Source: CAMQRS01 sp964370065
GTDB taxonomy: Bacteria > Bacillota_I > Bacilli_A > Erysipelotrichales > Erysipelotrichaceae
Reading direction: 5' to 3'
Length of the DNA stretch: 11,839 bases
NCBI GenBank assembly: GCA_964370065.1
Contig: CAYJGK010000033.1
Span: 1-11,839 of the forward strand
The first letter of the stretch is position 1, and each line of letters starts with the position of its first letter. A program made the translations under genes and the position numbers. Shown here piece after piece: positions 1 to 7,032 of this stretch. The notes beneath the pieces are model-generated. The model was given only the letters and a program-made list of their open reading frames with translations, had not been told where the DNA came from and did not search any database.

Positions 1-33
1 AAAAGAGTGATTTCATTTTGAAATCACTCTTTT
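1..33 (-). terminator. Intrinsic terminator after the ABC-F gene
   Basis: A perfect 14-bp inverted repeat (arms 1-14 and 20-33, loop of 5) begins right after the stop codon of the ABC-F gene. The outer arm ends in TTTT on both strands, so it could also stop transcription entering from the left. Seen directly in the sequence; the function is inferred. Confidence 0.85.
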
Positions 34-34
34 A

Positions 35-1630
35 TTATTCGCTTATTCCTAATTCTCTTTCTAAGAATTCATTATATGTGCAACGACGATCAATCATTGT
101 TCCATCTTCTTTAATCATAATAATACGATTAGCAATGGTTTCAATAAATTGATGGTCATGGCTAGTAAATAGCATCTCTCCCTTATAGGCGATTAAACCA
201 TTATTTAATGCTGTAATAGATTCTAAATCTAAATGATTAGTTGGATCATCTAACATTAAGAAGTTAGGTGCTTCTAGCATTGCTTTACTTAACATACAAC
301 GAGCCTTTTCTCCCCCAGATAATACATTTACTTTTTTCAGTGCTTCTTCTCCTGAGAATAACATTCTTCCTAAAAATCCTCTAATAAATGACGGGTCTTC
401 AATATCTGTATAGCGAGAAAGCCATAAACAAATATCATCATCACTTTCAAAGAAGGCTGTATTATCATTTGGTACATAAGACATGCTAATTGTTTGTCCA
501 AATGTAATAGTACCTGCATCCGCTTTGATTTCATCTTTAATGATTTTAAATAATGTTGTACAAGCTAATGGATTTCCAATTAATGCAATTTTATCTCCTT
601 GCATCACATTAATGTTGATTTTATCTAATAATTGAGTTTCTTCCCCTTTATAGCTAACATCTTCCACAAATAAAATTTGTTTTCCCGCTTCTCGTTCTGG
701 TTTGAAATCAATAAATGGATATTTACGAGTTGATGGTTTAATATCATCTAATTGAATTTTATCTAATGTTTTCTTACGAGAAGTAGCTTGTTTGGATTTA
801 GATGCATTCGCAGCAAAACGAGCAATAAAATCCTCTAATTCTTTAATCTTATCTTCTTTTTTGCGGTTTGCATCCTTCAATTGCTTAGCCATTAATTGAC
901 TTGATTCGTACCAGAAGTCATAATTTCCTGAATAAATACGAATTTGTCCATAATCGACATCTGCAATATGTGTACACACTTTATTTAAGAAATGACGATC
1001 GTGTGATACAACAATAACTGTTTGTTCATAGTTAATTAAAAAGTTTTCTAACCAAGCAATGGCTTTAATATCTAAGTTATTGGTTGGCTCATCTAATAAT
1101 AATGTATCTGGTTTTCCAAATAAGGCTTGTGCTAATAGTACTTTTACTTTTTCTGAACCAGTTAATTCACTCATTGTTTTTTCATGCAATTCACTATCAA
1201 TTCCTAATCCATTTAATAAGATGGCTACATCGCTCTCTGCGTTCCATCCATCCATTTCCGCAAAGTCTGATTCTAATTCACCTGCACGTTCTCCATCAGC
1301 TTCCGAAAAGTCTTCTTTTGCATATAGCTCATCTTTTTCTTTCATTATTGCATATAATTTTTCGTTACCCATCATAACTGTATGCATAACCGTCTCTTCA
1401 TCATAAGCAAAATGATCTTGTTTTAAAGTAAACAGTGTTTCATTGCTTCCCATAAATACATCACCCGTATCTGGTGTTAATTCTCCACTTAATACTTTTA
1501 AGAATGTACTTTTCCCTGCACCATTTGCACCGATTAATCCATAGCAATTTCCATTCACAAATTTTATATTCACATCTTTATACAGTGTTCTTGTTCCAAA
1601 ACGAACACTTACATTATTTGTACCAATCAT
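35..1630 (-). CDS. ykpA: ABC-F family ATPase, YkpA/YbiT type
   Basis: Soluble ABC-F protein of 531 residues with two nucleotide-binding domains and no membrane segments. ABC-F proteins act on the ribosome, not in transport; the YkpA/YbiT branch is a housekeeping type rather than a known drug-resistance type. Domain 1 has Walker A GANGAGKST (34-42), a signature-like LTGSEK and Walker B LLLDEPTNNLD. The lysine-rich linker (KKEDKIKELEDFIARF, then ASKSKQATSRKK) is typical. Domain 2 has a degenerate Walker A (GNPLACTT, no lysine), signature LSGGEK and LMLDDPTNHLD, where Asp stands at the usual catalytic Glu. As I recall B. subtilis YkpA, it has the same lysine-less site, so that is a family trait. 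The start was chosen at 1630: GGAGG (1638-1642) lies 7 bases upstream, whereas an in-frame ATG at 1651 lies at or before the likely transcription start. Single-gene unit with its own -10 box and terminator. Confidence 0.93.
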   Translation of the reverse strand: MIGTNNVSVRFGTRTLYKDVNIKFVNGNCYGLIGANGAGKSTFLKVLSGELTPDTGDVFMGSNETLFTLKQDHFAYDEETVMHTVMMGNEKLYAIMKEKDELYAKEDFSEADGERAGELESDFAEMDGWNAESDVAILLNGLGIDSELHEKTMSELTGSEKVKVLLAQALFGKPDTLLLDEPTNNLDIKAIAWLENFLINYEQTVIVVSHDRHFLNKVCTHIADVDYGQIRIYSGNYDFWYESSQLMAKQLKDANRKKEDKIKELEDFIARFAANASKSKQATSRKKTLDKIQLDDIKPSTRKYPFIDFKPEREAGKQILFVEDVSYKGEETQLLDKININVMQGDKIALIGNPLACTTLFKIIKDEIKADAGTITFGQTISMSYVPNDNTAFFESDDDICLWLSRYTDIEDPSFIRGFLGRMLFSGEEALKKVNVLSGGEKARCMLSKAMLEAPNFLMLDDPTNHLDLESITALNNGLIAYKGEMLFTSHDHQFIETIANRIIMIKEDGTMIDRRCTYNEFLERELGISE

Positions 1631-1654
1631 ATCATTACCTCCATAGTCCATAGC

Positions 1655-1660
1655 ATTATA
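1655..1660 (-). promoter_or_regulatory. -10 box of the ABC-F gene
   Basis: A consensus TATAAT on the minus strand would put the transcript start near 1648, shortly before the ribosome binding site at 1638-1642. No good -35 box is visible 16-18 bases upstream, so the promoter is only half supported. The flanking 1661-1762 is AT-rich and I see no gene in it. Confidence 0.55.
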
Positions 1661-1762
1661 ACATATCTATATATAAAATAAAGTTTTTCCACATGTATTT
1701 TAATGAACTTCATTTACAGTAGTGTAACGCTTAATTTTCGCTATCGCATACACTTTAAACAG

Positions 1763-1787
1763 AAAAAAAACATCCTAATGGATGTTT
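1763..1787 (-). terminator. Terminator of tRNA-Asn
   Basis: An 8-bp perfect stem (arms 1768-1775 and 1780-1787, loop of 4) is followed on the minus strand by a run of eight T. It lies about 10 bases beyond the CCA end of tRNA-Asn. Confidence 0.85.
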
Positions 1788-1797
1788 ATTTGTTTCA

Positions 1798-1873
1798 TGG
1801 CGCCTGAAACAGGACTTGAACCTGTGACCGTTCGGTTAACAGCCGAGTGCTCTACCAACTGAGCTATTCAGGC
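1798..1873 (-). tRNA. tRNA-Asn (anticodon GUU)
   Basis: Complete 76-base cloverleaf read on the minus strand. The acceptor stem GCCTGAA/TTCAGGC has 7 perfect pairs, the discriminator is G and CCA is encoded. The D arm is GCTC...GAGC, the anticodon loop CTGTTAA gives GUU, and the T arm is ACAGG/CCTGT with loop TTCAAGT. The top pair of the anticodon stem is C-A, which is unpaired; the other four pairs are sound. It is a single-gene unit with its own promoter and terminator, lying between gadB and the ABC-F gene. Confidence 0.97.
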
Positions 1874-1885
1874 AACTGCTTAAAC

Positions 1886-1914
1886 ATAATAACATATACC
1901 ATTATAGTTGGCAA
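1886..1914 (-). promoter_or_regulatory. Promoter of tRNA-Asn
   Basis: -35 TTGCCA (1909-1914), 17-base spacer, -10 TATTAT (1886-1891). The -10 box ends 12 bases before the mature tRNA, leaving a very short leader. A second TATAAT-like string lies inside the spacer but has no matching -35. Confidence 0.75.
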
Positions 1915-1946
1915 TACTTTTTTCACAGTTTTTTTATTTTTTTAAT

Positions 1947-1973
1947 AAAAAGGAAAAGCGCATTGCTCTTCCT
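1947..1973 (-). terminator. Terminator of the gadC-gadB operon
   Basis: A 9-bp stem with one G-U pair (arms 1951-1959 and 1965-1973), followed by five T on the minus strand, starts 5 bases after the gadB stop codon. Confidence 0.8.
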
Positions 1974-1978
1974 CCTAA

Positions 1979-3355
1979 TTAGTGTGTAAATCCATATGAA
2001 TCTTTACGTGTATCTTGCGTAATTCTTGCTTTGTTTAAGAAAGCAATCCCATCATGAATATCGGCAATTAATTGCATTGCTAAATCTTTTCCTAAATCAG
2101 CACGACATACAAATCGTTGAATAATAATATCATTTAAATCTTCCGGTAAAGGATAAGCTGGTACTTGCCAACCTTTCATTAATAAACGGTCAGCTAAATC
2201 GTATAAGCTCCAGTTTACTTCTTTAATCAATGTGTAACATACAATTGGTAAGTTCGCGCCATCATTGTAAATTTTAAAATAACCTGTTTTCTCTATTTCA
2301 TTAGATAAATACATTGCGATTTTTTTTGAATGCTCATGAATTTTGTGATATCCATCTTTTCCATAGCGGACAAATGTATAATACTGTGCAATAATTTGGC
2401 TCGCACTTCTTGAGAAATTAATCGCAATAGTAGGTAACCTTCCTCCTAAATAACTCACCTCAAACACTAATTCTTTTGGTAAGTATTTCTTGTCTTTCCA
2501 TAACACCCATCCAATTCCTGGATAAACTAATCCATACTTATGCCCTGATGTAGAAATTGAAACTACATTTTTAAGTCTAAAATCCCACAATAAATCAGGT
2601 TCAACAAATGGTGTAAACATGGCCCCGCTGGCACCATCAATATGAATTACAATTTCTTTTCCTGTCTCTATATTATATTTATCTACTGCGGCATCTAAAG
2701 CTTGTATATCATCAAACTTTCCAGTATATGTAATTCCCATGATTCCGACAATTCCTATTGTATAATCATCAATTTCTGCAATCGCTTTTTGAATATCTAG
2801 TGACATACAATTTAGCGTCATAGGTATTTGAATTAACTCAATATCAAAGTAAGTTGCAAATTTTTCCCAACAAACTTGTAATCCTGCTGAAATAATTAAA
2901 TTTGGTTTTTTCGTATTGACATTTACTCCTTTTTTTCTTGCTTGATCACGCCACCTAAATTTCATCGCCATTCCCGCTAACATACAAGCTTCCGATGACC
3001 CCACTGTAGAAGTACCAATACTATCACATGATTTAGGTGTATTCCACAACTTAGCTAACATACGAATACAGCGCTGTTCGATTTCAGCAGTTTGCGGATA
3101 TTCCGATTTATCAATTGCATTTTTTTCTAGTGTTTGCGCCATCAATGCAATCGCTTCATCTTCCATGTAGGTTTGACAAAACGTAGCTAAATTCATCCTA
3201 GCTCTTCCCTCATCCAATAGTAAATCATCAATTAACTGTTTTACATGAGAGGCTGGTGTACTTACTTGTGGCATTTCATTTTTCGGCAATCCTTCATCTT
3301 CAATTAGAGTTCCATACAATGGTGTGTCGAATACATCTGTGTTATTATTTTTCAT
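1979..3355 (-). CDS. gadB: Glutamate decarboxylase
   Basis: PLP enzyme that converts glutamate to GABA and CO2, using up a cytoplasmic proton; a core acid-resistance enzyme. The 458 residues compare with 466 in E. coli GadB. Visible family marks are IGTSTVGSSEA near 113-123, HIDGASGAM at 238-246 (Asp240 would contact the PLP ring nitrogen) and STSGHKYG with the PLP lysine at Lys273. The protein ends in a histidine (...YGFTH), which may play the part of His465, the residue that closes the active site at neutral pH in E. coli GadB; that is inference. The start is supported by GAGGG (3363-3367) 7 bases upstream, inside the gadC 3' end. Its first 11 bases overlap the end of gadC, so the two are translationally coupled. 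Confidence 0.97.
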   Translation of the reverse strand: MKNNNTDVFDTPLYGTLIEDEGLPKNEMPQVSTPASHVKQLIDDLLLDEGRARMNLATFCQTYMEDEAIALMAQTLEKNAIDKSEYPQTAEIEQRCIRMLAKLWNTPKSCDSIGTSTVGSSEACMLAGMAMKFRWRDQARKKGVNVNTKKPNLIISAGLQVCWEKFATYFDIELIQIPMTLNCMSLDIQKAIAEIDDYTIGIVGIMGITYTGKFDDIQALDAAVDKYNIETGKEIVIHIDGASGAMFTPFVEPDLLWDFRLKNVVSISTSGHKYGLVYPGIGWVLWKDKKYLPKELVFEVSYLGGRLPTIAINFSRSASQIIAQYYTFVRYGKDGYHKIHEHSKKIAMYLSNEIEKTGYFKIYNDGANLPIVCYTLIKEVNWSLYDLADRLLMKGWQVPAYPLPEDLNDIIIQRFVCRADLGKDLAMQLIADIHDGIAFLNKARITQDTRKDSYGFTH

Positions 3356-4745
3356 TTGTGTTCCCTCGCATTTTTCTATAAATAATAATAGGCAGTAAAC
3401 TAATCACTACAAAGCTAACTACTAATACAAGCAAATAAATTATTTGGTCTTCCCTTCCATAGTTATCTGGAGGATAGAATGAGAGCACAAAAGCAAAAAC
3501 TGTTGTTATAAAACCAATTCCTCCTAGTATCATTTTTTTGCTTTTGGTTGTAAAGGCTTCATATCCTCTAGTAAACGATGCATGCTTTAATACTAATTTA
3601 AAGTAGGCTAAATACATTAATAGATAAGCCATTAAATACGTAATAACTGTTAAAGCTAAGGATAATAAGAAAGCTAGGTTTCCATGTGTTGAAGTGAGTG
3701 TTAAAACAACAACCCAAATAGTAGCAATCACACTTTGCATCAGTACGATATTGACTGGAATTTTATTCTTATTTTCTTTTAAAAAAAATTGAGGTAATAA
3801 ACCTAACTTAGCACTTTCGTATAATCCTTCACTTGGTGCCACTATCCATGTACTAATTTTAGCAATTGTACTTAATGTCATAATTATCCCGATAATCGTT
3901 ACAATGAATCCATAATCTGGTATCAGCGTATTCACTGCAGTTTGAAATGCTTGAATAATTCCTGTACTTAGATTAATTTGATCAAGCGGTACAAGGATAG
4001 CAATCGATAAACCCGCAATCATATTAATTAATATAGAGGTAATACAAAAGATAATAATGACTCTTGGATAAGATTTACTACTATCTTTTAAATTATGTAT
4101 TTCATTTGCAGAAGCTTCAATTCCTAAATACGCTAATATAAAAGAAACAAATACGACTAAACTGTTCATTGAATTAAAGTCAGGCACCAGTTCTTGTAGA
4201 CTTAGGTCAATATGAATTGTTCCATCACTTTGTATATACATGATTGTTAGAATTGCTAATACTATTACCGGCATTAATACGCCAAATAAAAAACCTATTT
4301 TAGAAATAATAGCTGTAATTTTATTACCTAAAAATTGTGCTAAACTCACAATCCAAAAAATAATAATCATAGTCGTTAACTTCGCCCAAATATTATCATT
4401 CAAAATTGGCAAATCTAAGGCTACTGATAACATACCTACTATGAAATAAAGCATAGATACAAACCCGATTGTCACTTGGAACCATTGAAAAAAGACAGCG
4501 ATAAATGCCCATTTTTCACCTAGTGTTTGTTTCACCCAAATAAAGATTCCACCTTTATCAAAAGCATCGACAGATGCCATTTCTGCACTACAAAGAGCAG
4601 TGGGAATAAACCAAAGTAATCCACTTACTGCTAAAAAGAAAACTAAACCTAACCCTGCAGTTGCAAATGTCGGGTAAACATAAACAGACATCACCATTGC
4701 AGAAGTAATTGTGTAGAAACTAAACATCCCTAATTTCTTGTTCAT
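3345..4745 (-). CDS. gadC: Glutamate/GABA antiporter GadC
   Basis: APC-superfamily membrane antiporter that brings in glutamate and exports GABA made by GadB. The 466 residues form about 12 hydrophobic segments. The N-terminal stretch with VYPTFATAG and WFIPTALCSAEM closely matches the E. coli GadC pattern, as do FVSFILAYLGIEASA, STWIVAPSEGLY and SFYPPDN. The chain stops 16 residues after the last membrane segment, whereas E. coli GadC (511 residues) has a C-terminal plug of about 35 residues that shuts the pore at neutral pH. The plug is not encoded here, and gadB begins at once, so this is not a recent frameshift. The start is fixed by AGGAG (4752-4756) 6 bases before the ATG. It is first gene of the operon, with a strong promoter upstream. 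Confidence 0.95.
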   Translation of the reverse strand: MNKKLGMFSFYTITSAMVMSVYVYPTFATAGLGLVFFLAVSGLLWFIPTALCSAEMASVDAFDKGGIFIWVKQTLGEKWAFIAVFFQWFQVTIGFVSMLYFIVGMLSVALDLPILNDNIWAKLTTMIIIFWIVSLAQFLGNKITAIISKIGFLFGVLMPVIVLAILTIMYIQSDGTIHIDLSLQELVPDFNSMNSLVVFVSFILAYLGIEASANEIHNLKDSSKSYPRVIIIFCITSILINMIAGLSIAILVPLDQINLSTGIIQAFQTAVNTLIPDYGFIVTIIGIIMTLSTIAKISTWIVAPSEGLYESAKLGLLPQFFLKENKNKIPVNIVLMQSVIATIWVVVLTLTSTHGNLAFLLSLALTVITYLMAYLLMYLAYFKLVLKHASFTRGYEAFTTKSKKMILGGIGFITTVFAFVLSFYPPDNYGREDQIIYLLVLVVSFVVISLLPIIIYRKMRGNTNEK

Positions 4746-4788
4746 AAACCTCTCCTTGATTGATTTATTCTATTTTATTCTTATCTTA

Positions 4789-4818
4789 ATTATACGTGAC
4801 ATACTTTATAAAAGTCAA
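4789..4818 (-). promoter_or_regulatory. Promoter of gadC-gadB
   Basis: -35 TTGACT (4813-4818), 18-base spacer, -10 TATAAT (4789-4794); the leader to gadC is about 37 bases. It is near consensus for the housekeeping sigma factor, so acid control, if any, would need a regulator or a later step. I see no clear operator repeat beside it. Confidence 0.8.
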
Positions 4819-4867
4819 AGTAATTAAATTAATAGGGCTGATAAAGTTTGTTATGTAGAGTTTGTAT

Positions 4868-4897
4868 TAAAAAAAGAAATCCATTGACTGGATTTCT
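4868..4897 (-). terminator. Terminator of the inositol monophosphatase-family gene
   Basis: An 8-bp perfect stem (arms 4875-4882 and 4890-4897, loop of 7) is followed by seven T on the minus strand. The hairpin overlaps the last two bases of the coding region and isolates it from gadC. Confidence 0.8.
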
Positions 4898-5666
4898 ATT
4901 GAATTAATGTATGAATAGCGTGAAAATTTTGTTCGTTTCCTGCAATAAGCGGAATTGATTTCTCATATCCCCATATTTCCTCTTTAGTAGTTCCTACTAA
5001 ACCACCAGCTTCTTGAATAATTAAGCTGGCTGCACTAAAGTCCCATGGCGCTAAACTCGCTTCATAAAAGGCATCATAACGACCACACGCAACATAACAT
5101 AAGTCTAATACTGCACTTCCACTTCTACGAATATCTCTTCCGTAAATAAATAATTTTTTCAAATTATCAAATGTAAGATTTGCTTTTTCTTTTGCATAAG
5201 GGCTTGTTCCTACTACAATTAATGAAGATTTTAACTTAGTCTCATTCACGTGAATGCTTTTTCCATTTAACGTGCTACCTTCTCCTTTAATTCCAACGAA
5301 TAATTCATCTAAATAAGGATTGTATACCACACCTAAATAACCTGCTTTTTCATGTAATAAAGCAATTGATACACAACTAAATTTACAATCATATGCATAA
5401 TTTGTTGTTCCATCAATCGGATCCACTACCCACACATATCCTTCATCAAAAGCAAACGTGTTGTTTTCTTCTGCGATAACTTTCGCCTCTGGTAAAATTG
5501 TAGTTAATCGACTCAATATTAATTCTTGCGCAGCGATATCCATATTTGTGACAATATTGGCCACATCACCTTTTTGGTCCACTCGAAGGACTTCACGGTT
5601 TAATATAAATGCTCCTGCTTCTTTTGCTACTGCAATCATTTGTTTTACTATTTCATTTTTGTTCAT
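4896..5666 (-). CDS. Inositol monophosphatase family protein (SuhB-like)
   Basis: Mg2+-dependent phosphatase fold of 256 residues, the usual family length. Metal-site motifs are all present: the IAEEN stretch (Glu66/67), VDPIDGTTN (81-89, Asp82 and Asp85) and the late APWDFSAAS with Asp209 followed by EAGG. The substrate cannot be read from sequence; inositol-1-phosphate, other sugar phosphates or a nucleotide 3'-phosphate are all possible in this family. The start at 5666 has GGTGA 5 bases upstream. An open frame continues to 5795, but that would run into the preceding gene and add 43 residues that look unlike the family. The LiaF-like gene lies 98 bases upstream with no obvious terminator between, so read-through from the LytTR operon is possible. 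Confidence 0.9.
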   Translation of the reverse strand: MNKNEIVKQMIAVAKEAGAFILNREVLRVDQKGDVANIVTNMDIAAQELILSRLTTILPEAKVIAEENNTFAFDEGYVWVVDPIDGTTNYAYDCKFSCVSIALLHEKAGYLGVVYNPYLDELFVGIKGEGSTLNGKSIHVNETKLKSSLIVVGTSPYAKEKANLTFDNLKKLFIYGRDIRRSGSAVLDLCYVACGRYDAFYEASLAPWDFSAASLIIQEAGGLVGTTKEEIWGYEKSIPLIAGNEQNFHAIHTLIQ

Positions 5667-5718
5667 TTTTATCACCGAACATAGATTACTACATTTTTTA
5701 GTAGAGAGCAAGTTTTTA

Positions 5719-5739
5719 GACAATTCTTGACAATTGTCA
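5719..5739. promoter_or_regulatory. Possible operator: repeated GACAATT with a 12-bp palindrome
   Basis: GACAATT occurs at 5719-5725 and 5729-5735, exactly one helical turn apart. The second copy is part of the perfect palindrome TGACAATTGTCA (5728-5739). It lies between the LiaF-like gene and the phosphatase gene, about 60 bases before the latter's start. The layout suggests a protein-binding site; no regulator can be named. Confidence 0.4.
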
Positions 5740-5764
5740 TATAAAGACTGTATTCTTCCCATTT

Positions 5765-6475
5765 TTAAATATAAATTATCACAAATTCTCCACAAGTAAC
5801 GCTTCCATCTATATATAAAGTATGTGTAGTTTCATCACTTGCATACCCAACAATGCGTTCTTCACCAAGTACTAGCTGAACTTTTGATATCGCACTCCAT
5901 CCTTTTGGCACATAAATTAAAACTTCTCCAACTTTTGCATTAACATGTAAAGTAGCTGATGAATGCAACATAGAAGCATGGTCAAAATATATTTTAACAC
6001 TACCTAAATTACAAGATACTTCACTTGTTTCATAGGCATCGTTATAAATATATTTCTCTACTTCCCCCATCGTTACACTTACATTGTCATTCTCTGGATT
6101 CCTGTCTTCTTTTTTGCTACGGTATCGGGTTTTTTCACCATTATCATATCCAAACTCACGATATGTGTTTACTTTATGACCACGAATAAACATAATCCCT
6201 CCAATGGATAACAATGCACACAATGCAATGGTTGGTAAGGATATAGCAGGCAAGCCTACTAAATCGTGCCCGACAAAATATAATAAACCTAAGCCAATAA
6301 TTGGTGATATATACTTCTTCTTCAATAACCCTTTGATGATTACAACAATAAAGAAGAATGAAGCTAATACACTCCATGAGCTTACACCCTCCACTATATT
6401 TAATTCTTGTGCGATTAGAAACGCTACCGTTACAAAGCACGCTATCCCTAATAAATAATTCATCAATTTATTCAT
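5765..6475 (-). CDS. LiaF-like membrane protein paired with a LytTR regulator
   Basis: The 236-residue protein has about four N-terminal membrane segments (near 5-25, 32-52, 56-76 and 79-99), a charged linker rich in Lys, Arg and Asp (about 105-130), and a C-terminal beta-rich half. The C-terminal half resembles the domain of LiaF and similar envelope-response proteins (EVSCNLGSVKIYF, VGEVLIYVPKGW, GEFVIIYI ending). Its first 8 bases overlap the end of the LytTR gene and an AAGGA site lies 6 bases upstream, so the two are translationally coupled. By analogy with LytTR regulatory systems, in which a membrane partner holds back the regulator (HdrRM and BrsRM of Streptococcus mutans), it probably inhibits or senses for the neighbouring LytTR protein. 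The LiaF likeness is recalled from family knowledge and is not tested here. Confidence 0.75.
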   Translation of the reverse strand: MNKLMNYLLGIACFVTVAFLIAQELNIVEGVSSWSVLASFFFIVVIIKGLLKKKYISPIIGLGLLYFVGHDLVGLPAISLPTIALCALLSIGGIMFIRGHKVNTYREFGYDNGEKTRYRSKKEDRNPENDNVSVTMGEVEKYIYNDAYETSEVSCNLGSVKIYFDHASMLHSSATLHVNAKVGEVLIYVPKGWSAISKVQLVLGEERIVGYASDETTHTLYIDGSVTCGEFVIIYI

Positions 6476-6920
6476 ATGATTTCCTTTTCCTTTCTAACTT
6501 TTGTTTCACTTCTCTATAGTAATTGCGTGAAACATAAACTTGTTTATGTGTGTTTCTAAAATGAATCACTCCATTACTTCCAACCCTTTTCCCCATTGAA
6601 TAAATCAACATAATGTTCACAATACTTGATTTCGATATTCTTGTGAATGAATCGGGTAATATACTTTCTAGTTCATATAACTTCTTTTTTATGATAAACA
6701 CTTCTTTATTTGTATGAAGCATTATCTCTCTTCCTGAAGTTTCAAAGAAGAGTATTTCACGAATCGGCACATAACACTCTTGTTCTTCTTGGTACGCAAC
6801 AATTTCTTCAAATTTATTTGCGTTATGTATCATTTTCAACACTTCATCATTGTAAGACTTACATGTTATATGAAACTCATCTTCTGCTAATGTTTCATCA
6901 ATGTGAATGATCACCTTCAT
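6468..6920 (-). CDS. LytTR-domain DNA-binding transcriptional regulator
   Basis: The 150 residues consist of a short N-terminal region and a LytTR DNA-binding domain (about 45-142). Marks of the domain are IREILFFETSGREIMLHT, the FTRISKSSIVNI stretch at 92-103 (canonical F-x-R-x-HKS-x-IVN) and VYVSRNYYREVKQKL at the end. There is no receiver domain, so it is not a standard response regulator; control is expected from the coupled membrane protein. Strong ribosome binding site AGGAGG (6928-6933), 7 bases before the ATG. It probably regulates its own operon, as related pairs do; this is inference. Confidence 0.9.
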   Translation of the reverse strand: MKVIIHIDETLAEDEFHITCKSYNDEVLKMIHNANKFEEIVAYQEEQECYVPIREILFFETSGREIMLHTNKEVFIIKKKLYELESILPDSFTRISKSSIVNIMLIYSMGKRVGSNGVIHFRNTHKQVYVSRNYYREVKQKLERKRKSYE

Positions 6921-6942
6921 GTTTTCCCCTCCTTATGCAACT

Positions 6943-6951
6943 ATTGTAGCA
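6943..6951 (-). promoter_or_regulatory. Extended -10 promoter of the LytTR operon
   Basis: TGC followed by TACAAT on the minus strand gives an extended -10 box. The -35 position (about 6965-6972) is poor (CTTATT) and falls inside one arm of the long palindrome at 6962-6999, so the promoter may depend on an activator or be blocked at that site. Confidence 0.6.
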
Positions 6952-6961
6952 TATCCTCGTT

Positions 6962-6999
6962 AATAAATAAGATCACTTGTGCAAGTGGTCTTATTTATT
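6962..6999 (-). terminator. Long near-perfect hairpin between the AraC and LytTR genes
   Basis: Eighteen-base arms (6962-6979 and 6982-6999) match with one exception. It lies 33 bases beyond the AraC stop codon, and its minus-strand 3' arm is T-rich (TCTTATTTATT), so it is most simply the AraC terminator. There is no pure T-run, and it covers the -35 zone of the next promoter, so an operator role is also possible. Confidence 0.55.
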
Positions 7000-7000
7000 G

Positions 7001-7028
7001 AGTAAGTGTATCATTTTATACGTTTACT
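7001..7028. repeat. Second inverted repeat beside the long hairpin
   Basis: Eleven-base arms (7001-7011 and 7018-7028) pair fully on the plus strand if two G-U pairs are allowed. It lies one base from the 6962-6999 hairpin and directly after the AraC stop codon. The role is unknown. Confidence 0.4.
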
Positions 7029-7032
7029 TGTA

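Noticed and set aside
1059..1406. Plus-strand open frames of 97 and 115 codons opposite the ABC-F gene
   Set aside because: They are antisense to a clear, conserved gene, have biased low-complexity composition and no ribosome binding sites.
35..1651. ABC-F start at 1651
   Set aside because: That ATG lies at the likely transcript start and contributes the ribosome binding site of the real start at 1630.
4896..5795. Long form of the phosphatase with 43 extra N-terminal residues
   Set aside because: It would overlap the preceding gene, the extra residues do not resemble the family, and the start at 5666 has a ribosome binding site and gives the normal length.
6174..6440. Overlapping frames of 84-88 codons within the LiaF-like gene
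   Set aside because: They are shadow frames of a gene with clear membrane segments and translational coupling.
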